Of a stretch of 64,000 nt of DNA, positions 35,584-46,602 are shown piece after piece (within the stretch, counting starts at the first letter, position 1; every line of letters begins with the position of its first letter). The stretch is from Caldilineaceae bacterium bin34 (GTDB lineage: Bacteria > Chloroflexota > Anaerolineae > Caldilineales > Caldilineaceae). Location: positions 1 through 64,000 of the forward strand of contig MPMO01000014.1 in assembly GCA_002238555.1 (NCBI GenBank), read 5' to 3'. The notes under the pieces are model-generated. The model was not told where the DNA came from. It worked only from the letters and a program-made list of their open reading frames with translations, and made no database searches. Both the position numbers and the translations under genes were made by a program.

Positions 35584-36792
35584 TCAACCGTGCCGGCGCA
35601 TAAATCGGTGCAGGCGACGCAGGGCCTCCTCGATGTCCTCCATGGAGGCGGCGTAGCAGCAGCGGACATAACCGTCGCCGCCGGCTCCGAAGGCGCTGCC
35701 GGGAATCAGGGCCACCTGCTCCTCCACCAGGAGCCTTTCGGCGAACTCCATGTCGTCCATGCCGGAGTTGACGATGCTGGGGAAGCAGTAGAACGCCCCC
35801 TGGGGCTCGAAGCAGGGCAGGCCCAGGCTGTTGAGGCCGTCGACAATGACCCGGCGCCGGGCGTCGTATTCGGCCCGCATGCGCAGGACATGCTCCTCGG
35901 CCTCGGGCAGCGTGACCGCGGCGATGGCGGCCTCCTGCGCCATGGTGGGTGCCGACATAATCAGATACTGGTGGATGCGCCGCATGGAGCCCAGGATGTC
36001 GGCCGGCCCCATGGCGAACCCGATGCGCCAGCCGGTCATGGCGTAGTCCTTGCTGAAACCGCCCAGGTGGATGGTGCGGTCCCGCATGCCGGGCAGGCCG
36101 GCAAACATGACGTGCCGGTGGCTGCCGTAGACCAGCCGATCGTAGATCTCGTCGGAAATCACCAGCAGGTCGTACCGCTCGGCCACCTCCGCAATGGCCA
36201 GCAGGTCCGCCTCGTCCAGGACCGCGCCGGTGGGATTGTTGGGATAGCTCAGCATCAGCACCTTGGTGCGCTCCGTGATCGCCTCCTCGATCTGCGCGGC
36301 CGTGACCTTGAACTGGTCCTCGACCCTGGTCGCGATGGGCACCGGCACGCCACCGGCCAGTTCGACGGCGGCCGTGAAGCTGACAAAGCACGGCTGGGGA
36401 ACGATGACCTCGTCCCCGGGATCCATCAGTGCGTCGAAGGCCAAGGCGGTTGCCTCGCTGACTCCGACCGTGATCAGCACCTCCCGGCGCGCATCGTATG
36501 CGGGGCAGTCGTAGAACGTCCGCAGATGGGCCACAATGGCTTCCCGCAACTGCAGGATGCCGGAATTGTCCGTGTAGGCCGTGCTGCCGCGCCGCAGGGA
36601 GGCGACACCGGCCTCCAGGATGGGCTCCGGGGTGACGAAGTCCGGTTCGCCGATGCTGAGGCTGATGACATCGTCCAGCGTGTTGGCAATCTCGAAGAAG
36701 CGGCGAATGGGGGACGCCGGCAACGCCGCGGCCCGGGCGCTGATGCGTCCCGTACCGACGCGGCCGTTGAGCGTTGCGCTTTGGTGTTGCAT
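35584..36792 (-). CDS. Class I/II PLP-dependent aminotransferase
   Basis: A 402-residue aminotransferase. The PLP lysine is in GGFSKDYAMTGWRIGF; other family marks are SIGEPDFVTPEPI, YPNNPTGAV and SDEIYDRLVY. Homologues are annotated as aspartate/aromatic or alanine-type transaminases; the substrate is not decided by sequence. It is 41 bp downstream of gatA on the same strand and is probably the third gene of that transcript. Confidence 0.92.
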   Translation of the reverse strand: MQHQSATLNGRVGTGRISARAAALPASPIRRFFEIANTLDDVISLSIGEPDFVTPEPILEAGVASLRRGSTAYTDNSGILQLREAIVAHLRTFYDCPAYDARREVLITVGVSEATALAFDALMDPGDEVIVPQPCFVSFTAAVELAGGVPVPIATRVEDQFKVTAAQIEEAITERTKVLMLSYPNNPTGAVLDEADLLAIAEVAERYDLLVISDEIYDRLVYGSHRHVMFAGLPGMRDRTIHLGGFSKDYAMTGWRIGFAMGPADILGSMRRIHQYLIMSAPTMAQEAAIAAVTLPEAEEHVLRMRAEYDARRRVIVDGLNSLGLPCFEPQGAFYCFPSIVNSGMDDMEFAERLLVEEQVALIPGSAFGAGGDGYVRCCYAASMEDIEEALRRLHRFMRRHG

Positions 36793-36833
36793 GAAGGACC
36801 CCGGTTTGTTCCGACTTCTGTCTCGGCTGTGAT

Positions 36834-38317
<1,484 letters not shown>

Positions 38318-38321
<4 letters not shown>

Positions 38322-38629
38322 GATCCGAAGAAGGACTTGACGCGGAAGAAGCCCCGGTCCTGCTCAGGCGCGTTGGCCAACGCCTCCTCCTGGGACAGAC
38401 CCGGCGCCGGCTCATCCTCGCGGGCCACGTTGGCCAGGGACAGGACATAGGGGGTGGGCGGCACATCGGCCGTGTTCACGGCCTGCAGTTTCTCGGCATG
38501 GGCCAGAACCTGTCCCAGCTGCCCGGCGAACCGCACCACTTCCTCGTCGGTCAGGTTCAGCCGGGCCAGATCGGCCACGGCGCGGACCGTGTCATGGTCC
38601 AGATGGGGGGATTTGTCGGAGGTGGTCAT
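38318..38629 (-). CDS. gatC: Asp-tRNA(Asn)/Glu-tRNA(Gln) amidotransferase subunit C
   Basis: A 103-residue subunit that wraps around GatA and stabilises the complex. It shows the GatC pattern VADLARLNLTDEEVVRFAGQ, then LGQVLAHAEKLQAVNTADVP and a C-terminal FFRVKSFFG. ATG 38629 gives the normal length. No Shine-Dalgarno is visible; the seven bases before the ATG directly follow the U-tract of the upstream hairpin, and the reading frame is open back through both hairpins to GTG 38710. Confidence 0.93.
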
Positions 38630-38636
38630 CGGAGCC

Positions 38637-38715
38637 AAAAAAAAGCACCGTGGCCTGGTCCCACAGTGCTTGGTTCGCTGCTGACTGCACCGTGGAACCT
38701 CGCTGTCCACAGTGC
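38637..38715 (-). promoter_or_regulatory. Tandem-hairpin transcription attenuator upstream of gatC
   Basis: In transcript order four segments alternate: GCACTGTGGA (38715-38706), TCCACGGTGC (38696-38687), GCACTGTGG (38669-38661) and CCACGGTGC (38653-38645), then U8 (38644-38637). Segments 1:2 form a 10-bp hairpin and 3:4 a 9-bp hairpin followed by the U-run, a complete intrinsic terminator. Because the arms are near-identical, 2:3 can pair equally well and would remove the terminator. It stands between the leader peptide and gatC, with the terminator ending seven bases before the gatC ATG. The fold is seen in the sequence; the regulatory role is inferred. Confidence 0.7.
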
Positions 38716-38734
38716 GGGGGCTTAAATCAAGGAG

Positions 38735-38830
38735 TCACCCGCCTGCGGACAGCTCGGCGGCTGCCGCGGCGGTACCGGATGGTAGCCGCCTGAGGGTTGG
38801 ATTGCCGTACCAATAGTACTTGGTGTTCAT
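38735..38830 (-). CDS. Predicted 31-residue leader peptide of the gatCA operon
   Basis: A short frame beginning MNTKYYWYGNPTLRRL and ending with an alanine-rich segment and GG before TGA. Evidence that it is translated: a -10 box TATACT ends exactly six bases before its ATG, so the mRNA would start on the A of ATG (leaderless). It is followed after about 20 bases by the tandem-hairpin attenuator. Codons 5-8 encode Tyr-Tyr-Trp-Tyr, an aromatic cluster typical of stalling leaders. A GGCGGCT/AGCCGCC hairpin can form inside its own coding sequence. I do not recognise the peptide; an alternative is a small secreted or modified peptide unrelated to gatCA. Confidence 0.5.
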   Translation of the reverse strand: MNTKYYWYGNPTLRRLPSGTAAAAAELSAGG

Positions 38831-38836
38831 ACCCAC

Positions 38837-38866
38837 AGTATAGGCCAAACCGGCACATGGTTCTAA
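38837..38866 (-). promoter_or_regulatory. Leaderless-type promoter of the gatCA leader
   Basis: -10 TATACT at 38842-38837, followed by GTGGGT and ATG. Possible -35 TTAGAA (38866-38861, 18-bp spacer) is weak, with three of six matches. Confidence 0.55.
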
Positions 38867-38891
38867 AATCCGGACCACCGCGCGCGGCCCT

Positions 38892-38922
38892 CCCGGGTCC
38901 GCACATCGGACCCGGGCTTTTT
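38892..38922 (+). terminator. Rho-independent terminator on the plus strand
   Basis: CCCGGGTCCG (38892-38901) and CGGACCCGGG (38907-38916) form a perfect 10-bp stem with a five-base loop, followed by CTTTTT. No plus-strand gene ends here; the nearest plus-strand gene begins at 39078. It could stop a short antisense transcript of the gatCA leader or act as a leader attenuator for the nuclease gene. Confidence 0.85.
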
Positions 38923-39077
38923 GAGGCATGGCGACAGCATCCGCTGAAGGGAATTGTGCATCCAGCCCAAGAGGCATCATGCGATCTGCACAAGACCAAC
39001 CGCACGCGCGACCACGGTTCGGCCGCATCCGGACGCACCCTCCCACCCCGCTCCCATCTGCAAGCAAAGCACGGCTG

Positions 39078-40469
39078 ATGTTTCTCAGGATCCGCTCCCA
39101 AACGCGATACGCAATCCTCCTCCCGACCTTGCTCATCGTGTTCGGCCTGACGTTGGCGGGATGCAACGGCAATCGCAACCAACCGCCGGAACCGACCCCG
39201 ATACCGCCCACACCGGTGGCGGCGGACTCCGAATCGGAACCAACTTCCACCCCAACCCCGGATGTGCCCCCGGAACCCACGGACACCCCCGTACCCCCAC
39301 AGCCGACGAACACCCCGGCAGCCCCGGATCCGACGGCAACGGTCGCGCCACAGCCCACGGCCACACCGGTTCCCCTTCCCACCGCCACGCCCGAACCGCC
39401 GCCGGCGGCACCGGTCACCAACACCACTTCGAACCTGCGCCGCGGCCCAGGGACGGATTTCCCCCTCGCCGGTCAGCTTCCGGCCGGCGCGCCGGTCCAG
39501 CCGGTTGCACGCAACAGCGACGGAACCTGGCTGCAACTGGACTCGGGGGTCTGGATCTGGGCTCAACTGGTGGACCACATCCCGCCGGGTCTACCGGAGG
39601 CCGCGCTGCCACCTACGCCGATTCCACCCACCGATACACCCGTTCCCCAAGCTCCGCCCACCAGCACTCCCACGCCCCAGGCTCCCGCGGAGCCACCCTC
39701 CACCGAAGACCCCTACCGGACCATGCTGGCGCAACTTCCGGTCGGGAGCCGTTCCCATTACGACACCTACGACAGGGACGAGTGGGACCATTGGATTGAT
39801 GACGACCGCGACTGCGAGAACGCCCGGGCCGAGGTTCTGATTGCGGAGAGCCGGCAAGCCGTCACCTACCGTTCCAACGGCTGCACCGTCGACACGGGCC
39901 TTTGGGTGGGTCCCTGGGGCGGACGGACGTTCACCCAGGCCAGCCAAGTGGACATCGATCACCACGTGCCGCTCTACAACGCCCACATCTCCGGCGGCCA
40001 TGCCTGGAACGGCAGCCAGAAACGGGCCTATGCCAACGATCTGGCCCTGGCGTCGGCGCTGCAGGCCACGGAGAGCGGGGTCAACCGCACCAAGAGCGCC
40101 GACGCACCCGACGAGTGGAAACCTCCGGTACAGGCTTCCTGGTGCCGGTATGCCCAGGACTGGATCGAGGTCAAGCACAAGTACAGCCTGCTGGTGACCC
40201 AGGCCGAGAAATCCGCCCTGTCTTCCATGCTGGACAACTGCACGGGCCAACCCTACGTGCCACCGGTCCAGCCAGTACAGCCGGCACAGGCAACTCCAAC
40301 TCCCCCTGTCAGCGCGCCCCAGACCGGATTCCCTCCGCCGCGCAGGCAGGGCCGATACTGCAACGACTTCGACACCCGGGCCCAATACGAAGCGTTCTAC
40401 GCCGGCAGGGAGAAGCCCGCCAGCCATGATCGGGACAACGATGGCCGTTACTGCGAGGCGCTGAACTAG
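39078..40469 (+). CDS. Secreted lipoprotein nuclease: SH3-like domain, HNH (DUF1524) domain, Excalibur-like tail
   Basis: A 463-residue surface lipoprotein. Signal peptide with lipobox LTLAGC; then a Pro/Thr linker (residues about 25-115), an SH3b-like module ([35 protein letters not shown]), a second Pro/Thr linker, and an HNH domain of the DUF1524 type with [19 protein letters not shown] and [15 protein letters not shown], the metal-binding His and Asn region. The last 40 residues ([14 protein letters not shown]...[12 protein letters not shown]) match an Excalibur calcium-binding module. Known DUF1524 proteins of this kind are extracellular DNases. Likely role: digestion of DNA for nutrients or defence at the cell surface. 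ATG 39078 starts at the signal peptide. Confidence 0.85.
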   Translation: MFLRIRSQTRYAILLPTLLIVFGLTLAGCNGNRNQPPEPTPIPPTPVAADSESEPTSTPTPDVPPEPTDTPVPPQPTNTPAAPDPTATVAPQPTATPVPLPTATPEPPPAAPVTNTTSNLRRGPGTDFPLAGQLPAGAPVQPVARNSDGTWLQLDSGVWIWAQLVDHIPPGLPEAALPPTPIPPTDTPVPQAPPTSTPTPQAPAEPPSTEDPYRTMLAQLPVGSRSHYDTYDRDEWDHWIDDDRDCENARAEVLIAESRQAVTYRSNGCTVDTGLWVGPWGGRTFTQASQVDIDHHVPLYNAHISGGHAWNGSQKRAYANDLALASALQATESGVNRTKSADAPDEWKPPVQASWCRYAQDWIEVKHKYSLLVTQAEKSALSSMLDNCTGQPYVPPVQPVQPAQATPTPPVSAPQTGFPPPRRQGRYCNDFDTRAQYEAFYAGREKPASHDRDNDGRYCEALN

Positions 40470-40475
40470 CCGAAG

Positions 40476-40505
40476 CGGCACCCGGGTGTGGTCGTCCGGG
40501 TGCCG
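40476..40505 (+). terminator. Terminator hairpin after the nuclease gene
   Basis: CGGCACCCGG pairs with CCGGGTGCCG, a perfect 10-bp stem with a 10-base loop, six bases after the stop. No U-tract, so efficiency is uncertain. Confidence 0.6.
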
Positions 40506-40653
40506 GACCGGGCAACCTGAGCGCAAGCGGGTGCCCGCGTCAGGCATTCTGTACGGGGAAGGGCCAACCGCGGCCGGCGGCAATTTCAACGCACCGCCAC
40601 TCGCTGGCCTGGACCTCGCCCAAGCCACCAATCCCACCGGAAGCAACCGCACC

Positions 40654-42699
40654 GTGACCCACACCAACCGCCTGATCCACGAAACTTCGCCCTACCTTCG
40701 GCAACATGCCCACAACCCGGTGGACTGGTATCCCTGGAGCGAGGAGGCGCTGGCCGCCGCCAAGGCCAACGACCTGCCGATCTTCCTGAGCATTGGCTAC
40801 AGCGCGTGCCATTGGTGCCATGTCATGGAACGGGAGAGTTTCGAGGACGCGGATACGGCGGCAGTGATGAACGCCGGCTTCATCAACATCAAGGTCGACC
40901 GGGAGGAACGTCCGGACCTAGACGCCATCTATATGGAGGCGGTGCAGCTGATGACCCGGCAGGGCGGCTGGCCGATGAGCGTGTTCCTCCTGCCTGACGG
41001 CACGCCGTTCCACGGCGGCACCTACTTCCCGCCGATTCCCCATCAGGGCATGCCCAGCTTCCGGCAGGTCCTCCAGGCCGTTTCCGATGCGTACGGCCAG
41101 CGCCGCTCCGACCTGACGGAACACGGCCGGAAGCTGGTCGCACTCATGCAGTCCTCGCAGGACCGGACACCGGGCGATGCGGACATGCCGGCCGCAATTC
41201 TGGACAAGGCCGTCCGTCAACTGCGCAATACATTCGACAGCCAAGCGGGCGGGTTCGGGGGCGCGCCCAAGTTCCCCCAGCCGATGACCCTGGATTTCCT
41301 TCTGGCCTGTAGCTGGGAACAGCAGAACCTGGCCGACCGCCACATGGCCGAGCACACCCTGACCCGGATGCTGAACGGAGGCATCTACGACCAGTTGGGG
41401 GGCGGCTTCCACCGCTACAGCGTGGATGCGGTGTGGCTGGTGCCCCACTTCGAAAAGATGCTGTACGACAACGCCCAGTTGATGCGCACCTGCCTACATG
41501 CCTGGCAGCTGACCGGCCACAGCGACTACCTGCGCGTGATCAACGAAACCTTTGAATGGCTGCGGCGGGAGATGACCCATCCAAGCGGCGGCTTTTTCAG
41601 TGCCCAGGACGCGGACAGCGAAGGCGAGGAAGGCAAGTTCTTCGTGTGGTCGCTGGAGGCAATCGAGGAAACACTGTCCGAGGAGGAGGCACGCGTCGTC
41701 ACCACGGTGTTTGGCGTTACGGAGAACGGCAACTTCGAGGGCCACAACATTCTCCACCGTCCCATGGCACCCGAGGAGGCATGCCGGCGACTGCGCATGC
41801 AGCCGCGCAAGATGCAGTCCGCCCTGGATCAGGCCATGCAAACCCTCTTCGAGGTTCGGGAACAACGGATACATCCCGATACGGACGACAAAATCCTCTG
41901 CGAGTGGAACGGACTGATGATCCACGCCCTGGCCGAATGCGGTTCGGTGCTGGGCAATCCGGACATGCTGCAGGCGGCCCGCAGTGCCGCGGACTTTGTC
42001 TGGAACCACATGCGGAGCCCGGACGGCACGCTGCTCCGCACCTGGAAGGACGGCACGGCGCACCTGCGCGGGTACCTCGAGGACCACGCCGCCTACGGGC
42101 GTGCACTGCTGGCCCTGTTCGAGGCGGACGGGAACATGGAGTGGCTGACACGCGGCCGTGCGATCACGGAGACGATGCTCGCGGAGTTCGAGGACCAGGA
42201 TGATCCCGGAGGATTTTTCCAGACGGGCCATAGCCACGAGACGCTGGTCATGCGACGCAAGGACATCCAGGACAACGCCATCCCCAGCGGCAACAGCATG
42301 GCGGCCGAACTCCTGATCCGGCTGGCTTGGGTCACGGATGAGCCCAGGTACCGGGCGTCCGCCCAGCGGGTGTTCCAGCTTGCGGGAAGTCTGCTGTCAG
42401 GCTACCCGACAGCCGCCGGCCGCATGCTCGCCGCCTTGCAGGCCTGGCAGGCTACTCCCCAGGAAATCGTCATCACCGGCGATCCCACCGATCCGGTCAA
42501 GGCGGACTTGGCAAACCAGGCACGACGCATGTACCACCCGAACCGGATCGTGGTGGAGGTGGAGCCGGACCATGGATCCGATCTGCTTCTCCTGGCCGGA
42601 AAGTCCATGCCGGATGGTCAACCCGCGGCCTGGATCTGCCAAAACCGAACCTGCCAGGCACCGGTTCACACGGTGCAGGAGCTGCTGGCCAGCCTTTGA
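40654..42699 (+). CDS. DUF255 thioredoxin-domain protein (YyaL/SSP411 family)
   Basis: A 681-residue protein, the usual length of the YyaL/spermatogenesis-associated protein 20 family. The N-terminal thioredoxin-like domain begins [20 protein letters not shown] followed by VDWYPW and has the CxxC motif in [20 protein letters not shown]. The remainder is an (alpha/alpha)6-barrel-like region ([55 protein letters not shown]) related to glycan epimerases. GTG 40654 is chosen because the recognisable family sequence begins there. Biochemical role unknown. Confidence 0.9.
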   Translation: MTHTNRLIHETSPYLRQHAHNPVDWYPWSEEALAAAKANDLPIFLSIGYSACHWCHVMERESFEDADTAAVMNAGFINIKVDREERPDLDAIYMEAVQLMTRQGGWPMSVFLLPDGTPFHGGTYFPPIPHQGMPSFRQVLQAVSDAYGQRRSDLTEHGRKLVALMQSSQDRTPGDADMPAAILDKAVRQLRNTFDSQAGGFGGAPKFPQPMTLDFLLACSWEQQNLADRHMAEHTLTRMLNGGIYDQLGGGFHRYSVDAVWLVPHFEKMLYDNAQLMRTCLHAWQLTGHSDYLRVINETFEWLRREMTHPSGGFFSAQDADSEGEEGKFFVWSLEAIEETLSEEEARVVTTVFGVTENGNFEGHNILHRPMAPEEACRRLRMQPRKMQSALDQAMQTLFEVREQRIHPDTDDKILCEWNGLMIHALAECGSVLGNPDMLQAARSAADFVWNHMRSPDGTLLRTWKDGTAHLRGYLEDHAAYGRALLALFEADGNMEWLTRGRAITETMLAEFEDQDDPGGFFQTGHSHETLVMRRKDIQDNAIPSGNSMAAELLIRLAWVTDEPRYRASAQRVFQLAGSLLSGYPTAAGRMLAALQAWQATPQEIVITGDPTDPVKADLANQARRMYHPNRIVVEVEPDHGSDLLLLAGKSMPDGQPAAWICQNRTCQAPVHTVQELLASL

Positions 42700-42791
42700 C
42701 GCATGGGTAGGCCGGAATTCAACCGGGTACGCCCGCGGTCCATGCAGTGGTGCGGATCCTTCGGAAGCCCAAACTACAACGCCGTACCGGC

Positions 42792-43682
42792 TCAACCCTT
42801 GATGCCCGACATGATCACGCCGCGGATGAAGTAGCGCTGCAGGATAAAGAACAGAATCAGCGAAGGCATCATGGAAATGACGGATCCCGCCATCAGCAGA
42901 TGTTCGGTGGGTTCGCCGCGTTGGGCCACGTTGGCCAGAATCTGGGTACGCAGAAACATCAATCCCACCGACACCGTGTAGTTGGTCATGCTCGTGAGAT
43001 AGATGAGCGGCCGCATCAGTTCGTTCCAGGACCCCTGAAAGAACAGAATGGACAGGGTGATCATCACCGGCACCGACAGCGGTACCAGAATGCTCCGAAA
43101 GAAACGCATGACATGGCACCCGTCGATCTTGGCGGCATCGCTCAAGTCGCGCGGAATGCTCAGGAAGAACTGGCGAAACAGGAAAATCGCGAACGGACCG
43201 CCCCCAAACCAGTCGGGCAGGAACAGAGGCCAGAAGGTGTCCACCATCCGCAGTTCATTGAAAATCAGGTAGGTGGGGATCAGGGTCACTTCCATGGGCA
43301 GCATCATGGTGGACAGCATGAGGATGAAAATGGCCTGCCGGCCCCGGAATCGGAAGTGGGAGAAGCCGTAGGCAACCAGTGAGGCCGTCAACACCCCTCC
43401 CACCGTCGAGGCAACCGTGATGACCGCGGTGTTGCCCATGAACCGGAAAAAGGGCAGGACTTCATTCACCTCCAGGAAGTTGCTCCACCGGGGCGCAGGG
43501 GGAAACCACAGGGGTGGAATGACATTCAGCTCGATGGGCAGCTTGAGGGCACTGGACACCGCCCAGAACAAGGGAAAGCCAAACATAAAGGCCAACACCA
43601 CCGTCAGGATGTTGGTGAAGACATCCCATGCCTGGATGGGACTGCGTGCGCCTCTGGCAGTCGCGGCGTCACCTGCTGTCAT
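42792..43682 (-). CDS. Carbohydrate ABC transporter permease (MalG type)
   Basis: A 296-residue membrane subunit with six helices. The EAA-like loop is DLSDAAKIDGCHVMRFFRSI followed by LVPLSVPV, and it ends RYFIRGVIMSGIKG. ATG 43682 overlaps the stop of the MalF-type gene. It is last in the second sugar-import operon; no ATPase gene follows. Confidence 0.92.
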   Translation of the reverse strand: MTAGDAATARGARSPIQAWDVFTNILTVVLAFMFGFPLFWAVSSALKLPIELNVIPPLWFPPAPRWSNFLEVNEVLPFFRFMGNTAVITVASTVGGVLTASLVAYGFSHFRFRGRQAIFILMLSTMMLPMEVTLIPTYLIFNELRMVDTFWPLFLPDWFGGGPFAIFLFRQFFLSIPRDLSDAAKIDGCHVMRFFRSILVPLSVPVMITLSILFFQGSWNELMRPLIYLTSMTNYTVSVGLMFLRTQILANVAQRGEPTEHLLMAGSVISMMPSLILFFILQRYFIRGVIMSGIKG

Positions 43683-44608
43683 GAGGCCCGGTTGTCCGTT
43701 TCGCCCTCGTAGTGCACCCAGCCACCGCTGAACTTGAACTGGATCAGGGTGAACACCAGCACGATGATGAACAGGAGCCAGGCCAGGGTCGAGGCGTATC
43801 CCAACTGCCAGTGGCTGAAGGCCTGCGTGAACAGATGCAGGACGTAGAAGTAACTGCCGTAGAAAGGCCCTCCCTGGGTGGAGACGTACACGGCCCCGAA
43901 AATCTTGAAGGCGGCAATCAGCCCCGTGATCAACACGAAAAACAAGGTGGGGCTGAGCAGGGGCAGCGTGATGTGGCGAAAGCGTCGGCCCCGGCCTGCG
44001 CCGTCCACCTTGGCGGCATCGTACATTTCGCCCGGCACGTTCTGCAGACCCGCCAGCAGGATGATCATGGTGGGGCCGCCGGCACTCCACAGGGCCAGCA
44101 GGATGAAGGTGGGCTTGACCCAGGTGCGGGAATTGAACCAGCCCGGGCCTTCGACCTCAAACAGTTTCCAAAGCCATCCGTTGATCAGGCCGTAGTCGGG
44201 TTGGAAGATGTAGAGGAAGAGGAAGGTGGCCGACACCACCGGCACAATGGAAGGCAGGTAATAGATGGTTCGCCATACGGCGCGGCCCGGAATTTTGCGA
44301 TCAAGCAGCAATGCCAGTATCAGCGACAGGCATATCCCGAGGGGCACGGCCACGCCCACGTAATACAAGGTGTTCCAGAGCGACAGGCCAAAGAGGTCAT
44401 CCTTGGCAAACGCCTTGACGTAGTTGGCCAGCCCCACCCAAGCCGGTTTCAGTGGAAAGGCATATTCCGTGAAGCTGAAATACAGGGACACGAGCATGGG
44501 GCCGGCCGTGAACAGCAGGAAGCCCAACACCCAAGGGGAAATGAGCAGAAATCCCCAGAACTCCTCAATGCGTCCAACCCGGCCGCGGGAACGGTAACGA
44601 GCAAGCAT
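43679..44608 (-). CDS. Carbohydrate ABC transporter permease (MalF type)
   Basis: A 309-residue permease. It opens with EEFWGFLLISPWVLGFLLF and has the EAA loop MYDAAKVDGAGRGRRFRHIT followed by LPLLSP. Partner of the MalG-type subunit that overlaps its end. A 12-bp hairpin lies just before its start, between it and the binding-protein gene. Confidence 0.92.
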   Translation of the reverse strand: MLARYRSRGRVGRIEEFWGFLLISPWVLGFLLFTAGPMLVSLYFSFTEYAFPLKPAWVGLANYVKAFAKDDLFGLSLWNTLYYVGVAVPLGICLSLILALLLDRKIPGRAVWRTIYYLPSIVPVVSATFLFLYIFQPDYGLINGWLWKLFEVEGPGWFNSRTWVKPTFILLALWSAGGPTMIILLAGLQNVPGEMYDAAKVDGAGRGRRFRHITLPLLSPTLFFVLITGLIAAFKIFGAVYVSTQGGPFYGSYFYVLHLFTQAFSHWQLGYASTLAWLLFIIVLVFTLIQFKFSGGWVHYEGETDNRAS

Positions 44609-44625
44609 GTTGAACCAGGCAGGGC

Positions 44626-44663
44626 CCGCGGGACGCCACCGAAAAGCTTACGGCGTCCCGCGG
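44626..44663 (-). promoter_or_regulatory. Intercistronic hairpin between sugar-binding protein and permease genes
   Basis: CCGCGGGACGCC (44626-44637) and GGCGTCCCGCGG (44652-44663) form a perfect 12-bp stem with a 14-base loop, 29 bp after the binding-protein stop and 17 bp before the permease start. No U-tract. Comparable hairpins in malEFG-type operons keep binding protein in excess over permease. Confidence 0.7.
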
Positions 44664-44692
44664 ACCAATGTGCCGAGGCGATGGAACAGTAA

Positions 44693-46042
44693 TCAGGCGG
44701 CTTCGACGGGAGGCATGTCCAGAATGGCCTGGATCGCCTCCTGCAGCCGCTCACAGCCTTCCTGGGCACTGAGCTCGTTCAGATAGATGCCCTCCAGCAA
44801 CGGAGCCGTGGCCTGAATCACTTCCGAGTCACGACCATTGTGGGGAGCGGGGAACGGCTTGACATCCTGGAGCACCTGGAAATGGGGAATGATCAGGGGA
44901 TCGCTGGCCACTCTCGGATCCTCAAACACGTCGTAGCGCAATCCGGGCTCGCCAATGCGGCCGATGCCCTCGACGCCCACTTCCTGACTCGACAGATACT
45001 TGATCCACTGGAAGGTCTCGTAGGGATGTTCGCTGGAACTCCAGATGGGGAAGTTGTTGCATCCGGCGAATCCACCGCGTTTCCCGGTGGGACCCTTGGG
45101 ACCGGGAACCAGCCTGAAAGTCAGACCTTCAGGCGTAATGTCGCCCAGATAGGCCCCTTCCCACACACCCGAAAGCGCCGTCGCCAGTTTGCCGGACGAC
45201 CAAAGCTGCTGCTTGGCCGCGGAATCAGCCATCACCGGCAACGCTTCGACCTCGTGATACATGTCCTGAATCCACTGCATGCCGGCAACCGCGCCGGGTT
45301 CGGCCCAGGTGGCCTGGGAGCCGTCTTCGTTCAGGGGCCATCCGTCATGCGCGGAAACCAGCGTGAGATTGGCCTGGTACCAGGCGCCAAACCAAATGCC
45401 CCAGCTGTCCGACTTGCCGTCGTCGTCCGTATCCCGGGTCAACTTGGCCGCGGCGTCTCGCAGGTCGTCGTAGGTCCAATCCTCCGTGGGCAGATCCACG
45501 CCCGCGTCCGCGAAAATTTCGGGCGCAAAGTAGAGGCCGGCATGACCGGCATGGCCATTCACGGGCAGGGCGAAGAGCTTGCCGTTCACCCGGTTGGAAC
45601 TGAGCGGCCCTTCGATGAAGACGGACAGGTCGTAGTCGTCCAGGGCCACGAACTCGTCCAGTTCCTGCAACAGCCCGCGGGTGGTGAACTTGCTCATCCC
45701 GAAGTGGGAGGCATGTCGGAAAGCGTCGCCTGCGGTCCCGCCTGCGATGCGGGCCATGATGGTTTGGTCGTACCCCTGCGGGATGACATCCACGGTGACC
45801 TGTATGCCTTCCTGTTCCGCGTTGAAGCGGTCAGCCAATTCCTTGCGGTATTCCAAATCCTGAACCACGTTGCGGTCGAACATCACTATCTCGACGACCG
45901 CTTCATCTGCCGGTGCCATCCCGGCGGCATCACTCGATGGAGCGGCCGGTGTCGCCGGTACACAGGCCATCAACGCCGATGTGGCACCAACGCCAGCCAG
46001 CCCACGCAGGAAACCGCGTCTTGACATTCTCTTGGTATTCAT
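44693..46042 (-). CDS. Sugar ABC transporter substrate-binding lipoprotein, Tat-type signal
   Basis: A 449-residue family-1 binding protein. The N-terminus has a twin-arginine motif SRRGFLRG followed by a hydrophobic stretch and lipobox LMAC, so it is probably exported folded by the Tat pathway and lipidated. Mature part: FNAEQEGIQVTVDVIPQGYD, LYFAPEIFADAGVDLPTEDW, and GGFAGCNNFPIW. GGGAG six bases before ATG 46042. First gene of the operon. Confidence 0.92.
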   Translation of the reverse strand: MNTKRMSRRGFLRGLAGVGATSALMACVPATPAAPSSDAAGMAPADEAVVEIVMFDRNVVQDLEYRKELADRFNAEQEGIQVTVDVIPQGYDQTIMARIAGGTAGDAFRHASHFGMSKFTTRGLLQELDEFVALDDYDLSVFIEGPLSSNRVNGKLFALPVNGHAGHAGLYFAPEIFADAGVDLPTEDWTYDDLRDAAAKLTRDTDDDGKSDSWGIWFGAWYQANLTLVSAHDGWPLNEDGSQATWAEPGAVAGMQWIQDMYHEVEALPVMADSAAKQQLWSSGKLATALSGVWEGAYLGDITPEGLTFRLVPGPKGPTGKRGGFAGCNNFPIWSSSEHPYETFQWIKYLSSQEVGVEGIGRIGEPGLRYDVFEDPRVASDPLIIPHFQVLQDVKPFPAPHNGRDSEVIQATAPLLEGIYLNELSAQEGCERLQEAIQAILDMPPVEAA

Positions 46043-46602
46043 TGCGTCTCCCGTAACTTTGAAAGAACTGCCCCCAAGGATCGAAGATGCCGAACCTTGC
46101 GATTCAGCAACAGCACCATACAGTCACGGGGCAGTGGCTCATTATGGCAGACCGTCACTGTCGCTGTGCGCGATCCCTTCCCATGACCGTGAACCTCAGG
46201 CAGCGGATGGCACCGAGGAGCCGGCTTCTGTATTTCGACCGGTTCGCGGACAGATTCCGGCTCCGCTTGCGGGACCGTCGCAATGGCGACCGGCAGAATG
46301 GTAAAGATTCGGCCAAGCCGGGAAGCTACCGGAGATCTAACAGCACCGTGGGCATGCGGCGGCAGTGGTGACAGTACCGGATCACCCAGGCATGGTGCAG
46401 CTTCCCGCACAGCCAGACCAGGCAGCGGGCGAGGGGGTCGATGCACAGACATGCCTGCCACAGCACGGGCCGGACTGCCGACAAGCAGCGGGCTGGAGCC
46501 CGAGCCTCGACGGTGCAAGATGAACCGGCCATGCGGCATCCGTGTGGACGAGGCCGACACCCTGTACGCGGGCGACAGCCAAGGCGCACCGCATCCGGAC
46601 AC
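46043..46602. other. Intergenic region between two minus-strand operons
   Basis: No gene recognised on either strand; frames found here have no family-like sequence. It should hold the promoter of the sugar-binding protein; CATAAT at 46141-46146 (minus strand) is a possible -10 box with no clear -35. Confidence 0.45.

Noticed and set aside
38637..38720. T-box riboswitch upstream of gatC
   Set aside because: The transcript strand lacks the conserved T-box bulge sequence (AGGGUGGNACCGCG) and a stem I. A GTGGAACC string is present only on the opposite strand.
46043..46602. Possible decayed transposase or small gene on the minus strand
   Set aside because: Frames such as one containing CGKLHHAWVIRYC look vaguely protein-like but have no start signal, no motif and no supporting context.
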